Assembly (NCBI GenBank): GCA_016868315.1
Contig: VGHE01000003.1
Span: 248,001 to 312,000 of the forward strand
Direction of reading: 5' to 3'
Origin: Betaproteobacteria bacterium
Lineage (GTDB): Bacteria > Bdellovibrionota_B > Oligoflexia > Silvanigrellales > Silvanigrellaceae
Length of the DNA stretch: 64,000 nt
This document shows, one piece after another, positions 26,477 through 35,306 of this stretch. How positions within the stretch are numbered: the first letter of the stretch is position 1; each line of letters begins with the position of its first letter. A program made the translations under genes and the position numbers. The notes beneath the pieces are model-generated. The model was not told the origin of the DNA. It saw only the letters and a list, made by a program, of their open reading frames with translations, and ran no database searches.

Positions 26477-26638
26477 GCGCGGTTTTTAAGGTGATGACTA
26501 TTTAAAACAATGAGCGTCACGCTCACGGTCGAGATTATAGGCTCGATAGCATAATGAATGATGAGGGTCAGCAAGATTACCGATTGGCACGTCAGCTGAT
26601 TTTTTATCCGCAGTTAGCCATTTATTGATTGGAGGCCT

Positions 26639-26890
26639 GTGCCTGAGGGCTTGGCTCTCGACAAAGTGTTCTCAATCCTCAAGCATAGAAAGGTGAATCC
26701 GGGCGAGACGATCTCATTGGATACTCATTCTTTCCGAGTGGCACATCCTGAGAAAATCTCACTCGCGAATCAAACCGTGGAGCTCAAGTTCGACTTGAGC
26801 GGACGAATGAGCATCTGGTTTGCAGGAACGGAACTGAAGTGGGAGCGCGTCCGAAAACAGCAGAGGATTCGGGCACGTGGGGTCGCCTGA
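26639..26890 (+). pseudogene. C-terminal fragment of ISNCY-like transposase
   Basis: An 83-residue reading frame that matches the C-terminal beta-domain of ISNCY transposases: LDKVFSILKHRKVNPGETI (pattern LD.I...QE.R.V....TV), then KISLANQTVELKFDLSGRMS and IWFAGTELKWERV (pattern V.V..HLDG...I.Y.G..L.Y). The DDE core that should precede it is absent, replaced by the cargo. It lies directly inside the right inverted repeat, as expected. The GTG with GGAGG upstream is probably chance. Confidence 0.7.
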
Positions 26891-26894
26891 CCCT

Positions 26895-26915
26895 ACCTGA
26901 CATAGTCGCTTGGGA
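26895..26915 (-). repeat. Right terminal inverted repeat of IS-derived element
   Basis: ACCTGACATAGTCGCTTGGGA is the inverted partner of 21700-21720 with one mismatch. Read outward-in on the minus strand, the end may begin TGTTCCCAAGCG at 26918. It lies 5 bp after the stop of the transposase C-terminal fragment. Confidence 0.85.
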
Positions 26916-26920
26916 ACAAC

Positions 26921-26937
26921 AGAAAGCATTGAATTCA
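26921..26937 (+). repeat. 17-bp direct repeat, right copy
   Basis: AGAAAGCATTGAATTCA, identical to 21650-21666. It begins 5 bp outside the right inverted repeat, while the left copy ends 33 bp outside the left one. If the weaker extension is included, both copies border the element closely. Confidence 0.7.
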
Positions 26938-27052
26938 CGGCACTACTATTAACAAATATAGTCAGTTATGATTCATGCAAGAGTTCCAATTTCGTTCTTG
27001 ATGAGCTTGATTTTTTAGACGAGGCCAGGTTCGGGAGTCATCTTTCAAGGGG

Positions 27053-29161
27053 TTAACTTTGGCGCCGGAAAACAACCAGGCTAACGTCGTCCTGAATAGG
27101 TTCATGACCTGTCCTGACAAACTCCTTGAGACTCGCCTCGTGCAGACGCTTAGCAGAAATCATGATCCCGCTGTCAATCTCTTCAAAGTAACGTTTCAAA
27201 ATCCTTCGGCTGCGGCTCAGTGGCACGCCATCTGAATGAACAATGACAAGGTCACCCACATTGACTGTCTTGGAGCTTGAGACGATTTGAAGTTCCTCAC
27301 CGAAGCCCAAGGGGTCACCCACACTGCCCAGCAAACCGACCGACTTTCTGCTGTCATTGCAGGAATGCCAAATCGGGAATGGGTGCCCACAATTTATATA
27401 GGTGATGGTATGCGTCTGAAAATCGAAAGTAATGCCTACCAAAGTCGTCGAGTGTGTTCCGCGCCCATGCATGTAAAGAACAGAATTCAAGCGGCGCGCA
27501 TACTCCTCAACAAACTTTTCCGATTCAAAGGAATCATCCGTAGTCATGCGCAACGAAGAAAGAATGGTTTTACAGCTGGAAACCACCAAAGCAGCCTGCA
27601 CACCATGTCCCGTAATGTCGCATAAAACGAAGTGACCATACCTTCCTGAAGTTGAACGCTCGAAAAAATACCAGTCACCGCTCGCCTCATTGAGGCTCTT
27701 GTGAAAGGAGCTGATCCAGTATTGAGGCCATTCAGGTGCATCTTCGGGCTTGAGCGCAAGAGCAATACGAGTAGCATCGGCCATCTCTTTTGCGAGCCTT
27801 TTTTCCTCTTTCTCTAGCCGTTCGAACTCTGCCTCCAACAGAAGCAGAAGGCTATCGCGACGGCTGTCCCAAAGGTTGCGTATCGAAAGCGTGCAGACAC
27901 CGGTAATTGCCATAAACGTGCTGGCCATGACCCATGGCACATCGACTGCCAAGTAAATAAAGCCAAAAAGTGACAAAACAACGACCGATACAATCGCACC
28001 CAGGAGACTCAGCCAAGCCCTCATGCCACGCAGAAACTGCAGAGCTCCCATCGCCAACACCAGCGCGAGTAGAATGTGAAGAGAAGCGCTGAGCTCATAA
28101 ATCCATGCTCGGGTCAGAATAGAATTCAAAACCGCTACGTGGATGGTGCCACCCAAGGCTGGTCCATACGGTGATGCCTTAAAGTCGGCGTTGCCGGTGA
28201 ATGCCAAAGGCAGAATGATGATGTGTGCATTTTTCGGGATACGCTCCCAAACCCGGCCACTTTTTTGCGCATCAAGAGCCAAAGCCACTGAAGATGCTTG
28301 CGCGTAAACTTTCTCAGGTCGCAACCAATTGACCAGCAAACTGCCGTTGGTGAGAAGGGGGATCCGCTGACCACCCGCAGAAATTCCGTTGCTTTCGAGT
28401 TTCAAATTAACGCGACCTGACAAAGCCAGCGTTGGCAAAATTTGCTTCTCGCTCAGCCGATAAATAGGGAAGATATGATTTTCGCTGTGCCAATCAATGT
28501 GACCCTGATTAAAAATCTCACGCAATTCAGGAACAGGTCCGTAGGCATAAGCTGACGTGCGATCTTTAATTCCGGAGCGGTTGAGCATTTTTTCAACTGT
28601 TTCATCTGAAACATCTGCGACAGAATCATTGAGCAGATTGCGCGCACTGAATTGAGGAACATTGATATCTAAAGGATTGCGCCCGGGAATCTTCACCGAT
28701 GTGGTGAAAGCTCCCACGGAAATCCGCGCCTGGAGGTCGCGAAAGCGCGGCAACGCATCTTTCAACGTGCTGAAGTCGTCATCAACCAATCCAAAAATCT
28801 TATCGATGTAAATCGATGCTGGATTATGCTTATCCAGATAAGTCAACAGTTGAGCCCATTCTATCATCGATAAGGTTGACTTGTTGTACCTCTGCACCGT
28901 GGAATCATCGAACATCAAGACCAAGATGCGTGGGTCAAGTTTCGTTCCTTTGCCCAACTCGTCGCGCAAATAAAACTGCAATGGCCACGAAATTTGCCGC
29001 TCAAGAGTCCTCATTTTCTCAGACTTTGCGACCGCAGCAGCGCAGATCATGGCCAAGAGTAAAACCACACCGGTCCACACCAGCGTCAAACGCCTAAAAC
29101 GTCTGATCTGGGTTTCTTTTTCCGTTTTGAAGTCACTCGACAAGCGCAGCAACCGTTTCAT
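27053..29161 (-). CDS. CHASE2 sensor with SpoIIE/PP2C-type phosphatase domain
   Basis: A 702-aa protein from the ATG at 29161 (CCAGGA upstream). One N-terminal membrane helix (LTLVWTGVVLLLAMICAAAV) is followed by a periplasmic CHASE2 domain (about 50-340, with ILVLMFDDSTVQRY, ASIYIDKIF and GTIHVAVLNSILTR). Three helices (about 345-430) and a short coiled coil lead to a SpoIIE phosphatase domain (485-700). Its metal-site residues are visible: ASGDWYFFER, CDITGHGVQAALV, VIVHSDGVPL and IQDDVSLVVF. Such proteins sense an extracellular signal and dephosphorylate anti-sigma antagonists or similar partners. No sigma/anti-sigma gene is adjacent. Confidence 0.92.
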   Translation of the reverse strand: MKRLLRLSSDFKTEKETQIRRFRRLTLVWTGVVLLLAMICAAAVAKSEKMRTLERQISWPLQFYLRDELGKGTKLDPRILVLMFDDSTVQRYNKSTLSMIEWAQLLTYLDKHNPASIYIDKIFGLVDDDFSTLKDALPRFRDLQARISVGAFTTSVKIPGRNPLDINVPQFSARNLLNDSVADVSDETVEKMLNRSGIKDRTSAYAYGPVPELREIFNQGHIDWHSENHIFPIYRLSEKQILPTLALSGRVNLKLESNGISAGGQRIPLLTNGSLLVNWLRPEKVYAQASSVALALDAQKSGRVWERIPKNAHIIILPLAFTGNADFKASPYGPALGGTIHVAVLNSILTRAWIYELSASLHILLALVLAMGALQFLRGMRAWLSLLGAIVSVVVLSLFGFIYLAVDVPWVMASTFMAITGVCTLSIRNLWDSRRDSLLLLLEAEFERLEKEEKRLAKEMADATRIALALKPEDAPEWPQYWISSFHKSLNEASGDWYFFERSTSGRYGHFVLCDITGHGVQAALVVSSCKTILSSLRMTTDDSFESEKFVEEYARRLNSVLYMHGRGTHSTTLVGITFDFQTHTITYINCGHPFPIWHSCNDSRKSVGLLGSVGDPLGFGEELQIVSSSKTVNVGDLVIVHSDGVPLSRSRRILKRYFEEIDSGIMISAKRLHEASLKEFVRTGHEPIQDDVSLVVFRRQS

Positions 29162-29378
29162 CGTAATCCTGGCCTCATTTCGCACTCAGCCAGTGTTCGG
29201 ACGTTTTTTTCAAAAATTCAGGCGCTTGGCGGGAATTTGGACAGTCGTGCATAAAAGATTGTGTACCCATAAAATTTAATATCCAAAAAAGTTGACTTCA
29301 CTTGGCCGAGCGGTTAAGTTTCCAACAGACGGCACACAGTTGGGTCGTCAGAAATCAAAACATCCTTCGGGGGTTACA

Positions 29379-30053
29379 ATGAATAAGGTCGTTTCACTCG
29401 CACTCGCGGCTAGCGCAATTTCATCGATCGCCTCGGCGAACGGCGCATCGATTATCTGGGACACCAACCGGGCCATCTCCGGAGGCAACAAACAAGTCGG
29501 CGGCTACTCGCAACCTGTCTGTGTGAAGGACGTCAACACGTTTTTCATTGATGCCGGCAACACTCTTTCTGTGCTTTTAACAGATCTCGGCGTTGCATTG
29601 CCCTCGGGTGACAACGCGCTTACCGGCCGTGCGAACTGCCGCATTGTGGTTCCTGTCGAGGTGGCTCGCGGCCAGTACTTGGGTGCTCTGACACAAACCA
29701 TCACTTTCGGTGTGGTTAAAGGCTCGGGCGCAACGGCGCGTGTCTCTGCGAACTCATCGTTCTTCGGCTATGCGCTGCCTGTTCTCTCGCGCGGCTACAG
29801 CTGGGGCCCAATCGTCAACTCGCCTCTCGAGCAAGCGACCCGCACCGACACCTTCCGCGTCAACACTCCTTCGGCCGCAGGATGGTTCAGGGCATGGTGC
29901 TTCGGCCGCCAACCACGAGGGATTTACACCTCGAACCTCGCTGTCGGGATCGAAAAGAACAACATGTACGACGAAGCACAGCTGGCCATCGACGGGCTCG
30001 ACGTGAAGTTTGAGGTGCGCCCAGGCGCGCTCGCATTCTGCCCTGCTCAGTGA
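29379..30053 (+). CDS. Secreted protein, DUF4360-like (copy 1)
   Basis: A 224-aa protein from the ATG at 29379, where the start MNKVVSLALAASAISSIASANG is a Sec signal peptide. The mature part carries a conserved core: QPVCVKDVNTFFIDAGNTLSV, then ANCRIVVPVEVARGQYLGAL, then a strand-rich second half ending in CPAQ, with paired cysteines. The RxNC.I.V.V..P.G..L motif recalls DUF4360 secreted proteins, though I hold this loosely. It shares this pattern with the next two genes (30108 and 30937), suggesting local duplication. The track start at 29292 adds a segment without signal features and is not used. Confidence 0.7.
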   Translation: MNKVVSLALAASAISSIASANGASIIWDTNRAISGGNKQVGGYSQPVCVKDVNTFFIDAGNTLSVLLTDLGVALPSGDNALTGRANCRIVVPVEVARGQYLGALTQTITFGVVKGSGATARVSANSSFFGYALPVLSRGYSWGPIVNSPLEQATRTDTFRVNTPSAAGWFRAWCFGRQPRGIYTSNLAVGIEKNNMYDEAQLAIDGLDVKFEVRPGALAFCPAQ

Positions 30054-30107
30054 TGCTGGGCAGCAAGAACTCTTTGATAAAAAACGATCACCACCGGAGA
30101 TGAAGCA

Positions 30108-30845
30108 ATGAAGTCCAACATCCTCAGCCTCCCGACCCGTAAAACACAGCGCCAGAGAAAACTGTGGATGTTGTGGATCTCTCAGGCCGTTCTGCTGTCC
30201 TTGGCCGCATGCGGCACCGAAGCTTCTGCCCAGACAAATGAGGAGGGCTCATCGATCGTTATCAATATCAAAGATTGGACTGCTGCCGGTTCGGGATGCC
30301 GGGCGCGCATGAACAAATCAGGTGACGTCGAGTTCGCTGAATTGCGCTCTGCCCCGGCATCCGCTTCAAAACTGATGGTCATGAAATTCAAGCTACCCAA
30401 GTATCAGTTAAGTTCACCGCCAGAAAATCCTGCAACCAGCCTCACATTTGCGCGGGAATGTGCGCTCCGCGTGGTCGCGGTGCCACAGGTGCAGTATCGG
30501 ATCAAAAGTGTAGCCGCGCGCACTCCGGTGAATTTCTCAAAAGATGAAAAAACGTCACTCAAAATGCAATACATTTTGAAGCTCGATGGGCACATCGTGG
30601 CGCATTCGCTCAAAGAAATCGATGAAAGCGGAAGCATCCGCAATCAAGACGACAAAGTCGTTCTGGCAGGCCAACCCTCACCCGAGGAAGCTGCCGTCAG
30701 CCGGCAAGACTGCGGCAGCCCGCAGATGATTGGGTTCGACTACACCTTCATTGCAGGGCGAACTCAACCCAACGACCAAGCTCAAATTAAACTTGCTGAA
30801 GACAAGCAATTGGAGCTTGCAGTCGAATTAGAGGCCTGTCGCTAA
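30108..30845 (+). CDS. Predicted lipoprotein, DUF4360-like (copy 2)
   Basis: A 245-aa protein with CCGGAG 8 nt before its ATG. A long basic start leads into a lipoprotein signal (LWISQAVLLSLAACG, Cys about 35). The mature part has GSGCRARMNKSGDVEFAELR followed by FARECALRVVAVPQVQYRIK, which repeats the C...N/E-C.L.V.VP layout of its neighbours, and it ends with a Cys-pair region (SRQDCGSPQ...LEACR). It is 54 bp after copy 1. The function is unknown. Lipid anchoring distinguishes it from the two soluble copies. Confidence 0.7.
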   Translation: MKSNILSLPTRKTQRQRKLWMLWISQAVLLSLAACGTEASAQTNEEGSSIVINIKDWTAAGSGCRARMNKSGDVEFAELRSAPASASKLMVMKFKLPKYQLSSPPENPATSLTFARECALRVVAVPQVQYRIKSVAARTPVNFSKDEKTSLKMQYILKLDGHIVAHSLKEIDESGSIRNQDDKVVLAGQPSPEEAAVSRQDCGSPQMIGFDYTFIAGRTQPNDQAQIKLAEDKQLELAVELEACR

Positions 30846-30936
30846 AAAATTCTCGGCAGAGCTTTTCGTTGGCATCTCAAATCGCCACAACTTTTAAAAA
30901 TCAAAACAGTCTCAGTGACAAAGAAAGGTTTTCTTC

Positions 30937-31644
30937 ATGCGGCGGACAGACACTCTCACCTCAATCCTCGCCCGAACAGCCCCATCGTTTCTGTCTGCCC
31001 TGATTCTGCTGCTGGGTGCGACTTCGGTCGCGCACGCCGAAGACCTCGTCTGGAACTCGGTGAAAGCCACAGGAAGCGGAGATGGCACACCCTGCCATTA
31101 CGCCCCCAACACTCCCGCCCGAAACAATGTGATTTGGACCGCCGCAGGGGGAGACCTTTCCATCATTTTGACCCACTGGGGAGTTTCACTTCCCAAGCTC
31201 GCCCGCTTTGGTGGCGGCAAACTCAGCACAACTTCTATTTGCAACTTCGAAGCGAGCGTGACCGTTCCGCGCGGCTATTATCTGAAAACCCTCTCACAAA
31301 GCTTGGTTGTTGGGGTCATGAAAGACAGGCTGGTGACCGGTGGAATCTCATCCAACGGCTACCTTTTCCAGACCCTCGTTCCCCTCAACCAAATCAACCT
31401 TCCCTTTCGCCCCGATCAGGCCCTCAATAATGTTTTGTTGAATGTGAACAACACTCAGATTTTCGTTGAGCCCTATATCTCAGCTCTGTGCCAGGCCTCA
31501 CGGCTCGCCCCATACACAACACAATTCAAATTCCAGCTGATTGGGTTGGGCATTCGTCCTTTCCCACAGCTCGGTTTGCAGGCCAACGTGGATGGGAGCG
31601 ACGTCCACTTCGGAATGGACTCATCGCTCGAGCGCTGCAATTGA
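30937..31644 (+). CDS. Secreted protein, DUF4360-like (copy 3)
   Basis: A 235-aa protein with a Sec signal (FLSALILLLGATSVAHAED). The core mirrors copy 1: GTPCHYAPNTPARNNVIWTA, GGDLSIILTHWGVSLPKLA, SICNFEASVTVPRGYYLKTL and LVVGVMK, with a similar C-terminal Cys. AAAGG precedes the ATG. Conservation of the -C-F-.-.-V-.-VPRGYYL- motif across copies 1 and 3 supports paralogy. It is followed by the broken papain-like lipoprotein gene 96 bp downstream. Confidence 0.72.
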   Translation: MRRTDTLTSILARTAPSFLSALILLLGATSVAHAEDLVWNSVKATGSGDGTPCHYAPNTPARNNVIWTAAGGDLSIILTHWGVSLPKLARFGGGKLSTTSICNFEASVTVPRGYYLKTLSQSLVVGVMKDRLVTGGISSNGYLFQTLVPLNQINLPFRPDQALNNVLLNVNNTQIFVEPYISALCQASRLAPYTTQFKFQLIGLGIRPFPQLGLQANVDGSDVHFGMDSSLERCN

Positions 31645-31740
31645 GCAAAAAGGCAGCCTGGCCGCTTGACCTCAACAAACGGTTATGGAAACTGTTGAGG
31701 TTGAACAGCTGGCCAAACGAACCGACGTGGCAGAAACCCA

Positions 31741-32967
31741 ATGACCCTAATCCGAGCAACCTATGCCCTGCTTTCTGCTGCATGGCTCGGAGTTTCTGCA
31801 TGTGGTCAAGTTCCCCAGGCGCCACTGTCCTCCATTCAAACCGTAAACATTCCACAAACCGACGTGCGCGACCAAGGCCGTTTCGGAATCTGCTGAGCCT
31901 ACGGAACAACCGGTCTTATTGAAAGCGAACTGCTGAAGAACTTCGGTGTCAAAGTCGACATTTCAGAAGAGGCTCTTGCGTTTGAACATATGGCAGAGGC
32001 GCTGCGGGCTCAATTTGCCACCGCGACCTCCTCTGACCTACTCGATTTCATTATGCGTGGCGAACTGCCTGAGGGATGGGCGACCCGCACAACCTCTGAC
32101 CTTGCTGCGATGTACATTAATTCCAAACACGTTCAGCATGATGCGCTCGCACTTATCAAGCTGCGCGGAGCAGTTCCAGAAAGTGCATGGTCGTTCAAAG
32201 TCAGCAATTACGATCAAAAACGCCAGCTGACCCTCGCTGTGCGCGAAAACGCGCGCAAGCTTTGGAACGACGGATACAAAATCCAGGAGCTGAGCATCGA
32301 CCAAATCAAAGATCTCGTTCTTGTGGGCGAGTCCGGCAAAGCATTCCCCTCACGCCCGCCAGCCTACTTTGAGTGGCAGGGGCAAACGATCTCCTCGGTC
32401 GAATATGTAAAAACAGTCTTGAAATTCGACCCCGATGCCTGGGATGCAGTTGCCATCCGGAAAGCAGCGGACGTACCGCAGTTCATTCAAACTGTGAAGC
32501 AGTCGCTCGCGCTCGGGCACAGCGTCCCGCTCGCATTTCCAATCAACGTCGACCGTATCTCCGGTGATGCGTTCCGAGCCGATGGTGACGCCAAACAGTA
32601 CAACTGGGCTGACTTTGGCCGAGATGGTGGGCACCTCGTGCTCGTCACCGACTTCATCAACAAGGGCGGAATCCGGGGAGCCGTCTCTGACCAGGCTCTG
32701 AAAAACGAACTCGCCAAGCCTTCAACCGAGCTCGACGCCCTTCTGTTCAAGAACAGTTGGGGCGTGGGCGCAAAATTCAACGAAGCTGGAAAGCCTGTTG
32801 GTTTATCTCCAGATGGTTACTACCGCATGGAATTGAGTTACCTGGAGGGAATTGCGAAGATTCCTGAAGCGACGAATAATCCTGGGGCTGCGACTCTTGC
32901 CGTAGTTCCTCGCGCGCTGGCTGACGCGCAAAAGAACCTATCTTCACTGCCGCGCAATCCACGCTAA
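31741..32967 (+). pseudogene. Papain-family (C1) lipoprotein peptidase with in-frame TGA beside the catalytic Cys
   Basis: One reading frame runs from the ATG at 31741 to 32967 (408 codons) with a single TGA at 31894-31896. Before it: a lipoprotein signal (AAWLGVSACGQ) and TDVRDQGRFGIC. After it: AYGTTGLIESELLKN. In C1 peptidases this motif is QGxCGxCWAF/Y, so the TGA sits exactly where Trp (TGG) follows the catalytic Cys. The rest keeps the active-site His (DGGHLVLVTDF) and Asn (FKNSWG), and resembles the bleomycin-hydrolase branch. The track lists only the part from 31990. A single recent nonsense mutation, a sequencing error or readthrough are the options; TGA is a normal stop elsewhere in this window. 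Confidence 0.85.
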
Positions 32968-33020
32968 CAAACCATTCAAATTCGCGGCCGAAAGCTCTTG
33001 TTCCCGACGATAAGGTCGGG

Positions 33021-35198
33021 TCAAAGCTCTTTGATGTAGAATCGCTGATCGAAGCGCAACCTTGGACCAAAAACTCCCTCGGGAACGCCCACACCTGTTC
33101 CTAGCACCATCACCACTTCTGCACCTCGGCGCGGTAGCCCCAAGATCTTGCGCACCCGAACAGCATCAAACCCTTCCATCGGGCAGGAATCAAACCCCTG
33201 CGCCTTGAGCGAGAGCATCAGATTTTCACAGGCAAGCGCAGTTGATTTCACAGACCACACCCGCATGTCTGCACGCGAAGCCGGCTGGCGCGGCATCGGT
33301 CGAAAAAGTCCAGCGATAAAAAAGAGAACCTTTTTGCTGAGACCACCCAAACCAAGCGGCCCCTGATTGAGTGAGAGGGGTACAATCTTCTGATAGTATT
33401 TCAGTGCCGGCGCTGGTGTCTTTGGATTTTTTTGCAACACATCAAGAATCCGAAGACGGTTTGCACGCCAGGTGTCTGTCCGCGCAACACACACCACAAG
33501 TTCTGCCGCAGTGCTCGCCGCCGGCTGACTTAAACAGGCCTCAACCAACTTTTTCTTCTTCTCGGGCGAACGCACCCAAAAGAACTCCCACATCTGTAGA
33601 TTGGACGAATTCGGTGCCAACAAGGCATGATTCAAAGCCTGACGCATTGCCGGCTCCGGTACCGCTGCACCTGGCTTGAATCGACGAACACTCCGCCGAC
33701 TCTCTACAACCTGCACAAATGAATCGGGGTGCGCACCAGGTGCAAGATGAGCCGTCGGATCGGATGCTGCCACAACCTGTTCGATCGCACCTTCGCGACA
33801 AAAAATCTCGGCAGGAATATTGCGCAAGTTATAGTGGCTGGCCATGGATCGACAATATGCACCTGCCTCAAAGAACACGACCACATCTCCGGGAGCAACA
33901 CGCGGGAGTCGTGCTTCACGCGCCAGAACATCACCGCTTTCGCACACAGGACCAAAGATCTTGTACGGGACGAGAGTGTCGGAAGTGCGGTTGGCGCAGG
34001 CGGTGGCATGTTCTGCGCCATAAATCGAAGGCCGCGGAAAAGCGTTCATGCCGGCGTTGACGTACGCAAAACGGTGCGTTTCGAGGTTTGCTTTTTCATA
34101 AAGAACCTCGCTCAGAAACACGGTACTGCTTGCCACCATGCTCCGACCAGGCTCGAGACACACATGAAGTTTTTCGCACTCCATGCCCCAAAGTGATTGC
34201 AGCAGGCTGTCGGTGCGCACGAGAGACTTCAAACATTCAGCCTGAAAGGCCACATGCTTTCGAATATCGGAGGCGTCTGCGGGAACACCTTGCAGCCCAA
34301 CTCCCAAGCCCCCGCCCAGATCAAGATGGGTGATACTGATACCTGCGTGATGGAGCCGAGCCACCACCTGACGCACACGCTCGAGCACGAGCGGAAAGAC
34401 ATCGTGACTTTGCAGCTGCGAACCAATGTGAACATGAAGTCCGCGCAACGGTGCAACGAAGGCAAGAAATTTCTCGCTCTCGAATTTGCCGTTATGAGTG
34501 AACGCGGCGCGAGTAACCTCCAGCCATTCGTCTATTTGCGCTGCCAACAAACCAAATTTGGAATCAAGTGCTCCGGTTTTCAGATGAGGGTGAGTTTCTG
34601 ACTCCACACAGGGGTTAAGGCGCATCGCCACGAGTGGCTCGTGAGTTACGCTTCCCATCGCGTTATTGCCGCGCTGCTGCTGCAATCTTTGCAACACAAA
34701 GCTCAGTTCATCGGCATGTTCGACGTTAATAATACCGAGATTCTTATCGAATGCCTCGATGATTTCCTCACGCGACTTCCCAACACCAGCAAAGCAAATC
34801 TCACGCGCAGGCACCCCGGCTGCAAGAGCGGCACGGAACTCCCCAATCGAAACGATATCGATACCACAACCGGCAGCGTAAACTTCACGCAGCACAGGCT
34901 CAGCCGCGTTGGCCTTCATTGCATAGAAAACTTTCGCATTGCGAAAGTGATTCGAAAGCTCAGAAACATAGACCTCGGCGCGTTGTTTGACCGCGCTGAG
35001 CGACGTGACAAACATGGGCAAATCAGCTGCCGAGCGGAGTGCCCGTAATGTGACCCCGTCAACGTGCAGCTCCTGTATGGAAGTCGTCCCGTTCTGGCTG
35101 GGGCATGCGATATGGGGGCGGGTCTCTGGGTTCAAAGTCAAAGCCTCCTGTGATTCGGTCATGCGTCCAGGGCTATTGAGCTGCGCAACACCGCACAT
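33021..35198 (-). CDS. lysA: Fusion of diaminopimelate decarboxylase (LysA) and nitroreductase-family domain
   Basis: A continuous 725-aa frame. Residues about 40-450 are a fold-III PLP decarboxylase: KVFYAMKANA (PLP lysine), GLHVHIGSQL, LDLGGGLGVGL, CLEPGRSMVA, GPVCESGDVLA and EAGAYCRSMASHYNLR. These are the LysA motifs, including the CESGD site. Residues about 490-725 are a nitroreductase: VESRRSVRRFKPGAAV, LNHALLAPNSSNLQMWEFFW, ALACENLMLSLKAQGFDSCP and ILGLPRRGAEVVMVLGTGV. LysA turns meso-DAP into lysine; nitroreductases are FMN oxidoreductases. No stop, start or linker repeat separates them. The start may be 35198 or the ATG at 35162; neither has a strong ribosome site. Aspartate kinase lies 1.2 kb away on the other strand. 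Confidence 0.9.
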   Translation of the reverse strand: MCGVAQLNSPGRMTESQEALTLNPETRPHIACPSQNGTTSIQELHVDGVTLRALRSAADLPMFVTSLSAVKQRAEVYVSELSNHFRNAKVFYAMKANAAEPVLREVYAAGCGIDIVSIGEFRAALAAGVPAREICFAGVGKSREEIIEAFDKNLGIINVEHADELSFVLQRLQQQRGNNAMGSVTHEPLVAMRLNPCVESETHPHLKTGALDSKFGLLAAQIDEWLEVTRAAFTHNGKFESEKFLAFVAPLRGLHVHIGSQLQSHDVFPLVLERVRQVVARLHHAGISITHLDLGGGLGVGLQGVPADASDIRKHVAFQAECLKSLVRTDSLLQSLWGMECEKLHVCLEPGRSMVASSTVFLSEVLYEKANLETHRFAYVNAGMNAFPRPSIYGAEHATACANRTSDTLVPYKIFGPVCESGDVLAREARLPRVAPGDVVVFFEAGAYCRSMASHYNLRNIPAEIFCREGAIEQVVAASDPTAHLAPGAHPDSFVQVVESRRSVRRFKPGAAVPEPAMRQALNHALLAPNSSNLQMWEFFWVRSPEKKKKLVEACLSQPAASTAAELVVCVARTDTWRANRLRILDVLQKNPKTPAPALKYYQKIVPLSLNQGPLGLGGLSKKVLFFIAGLFRPMPRQPASRADMRVWSVKSTALACENLMLSLKAQGFDSCPMEGFDAVRVRKILGLPRRGAEVVMVLGTGVGVPEGVFGPRLRFDQRFYIKEL

Positions 35199-35306
35199 CT
35201 GTCTATGCCATGAGAGGCATTAAGTTTCCACGGGTTGACCAGGCTGCGAGCAGATAATCCCTCAAGTTTTTAGATTCTCACCCGATTCACCCGTCGGGGG
35301 TGTGGC

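Larger units (their letters stand above)
21700..26915. mobile_element. IS-derived cassette: transposase core replaced by surface-protein cargo
   Basis: A 5.2-kb unit bounded by 21-bp inverted repeats and flanked by a 17-bp direct repeat. Just inside the left end is the N-terminal helix-turn-helix part of an ISNCY-like transposase; just inside the right end is its C-terminal domain, in the same orientation. The middle part with the DDE integrase core is missing. In its place lie a beta-barrel protein, two small exported ORFs, a barrel C-terminal remnant, an astacin-type lipoprotein and a further lipoprotein. This layout fits a mobile insertion cassette moved in trans, or an old IS with later insertion and deletion. 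Which is true cannot be decided from one sequence. Confidence 0.65.

Noticed and set aside
26511-26525. TGAGCGT-c-ACGCTCA palindrome
   Set aside because: A neat 15-bp palindrome, but a single site in a non-coding gap with no promoter evidence; not enough to call an operator.
29295-29345. tRNA-Ser/Leu-like stretch TTGGCCGAGCGGTTAAG
   Set aside because: It looks like a tRNA D-arm, but no matching acceptor stem, anticodon arm or T-loop (GGTTCGAATC) follows.
31894-31896. TGA as a reassigned Trp or selenocysteine codon
   Set aside because: Many intact genes here end in TGA and encode Trp with TGG. The neighbouring residue is already the catalytic Cys, and no SECIS-like structure is obvious.
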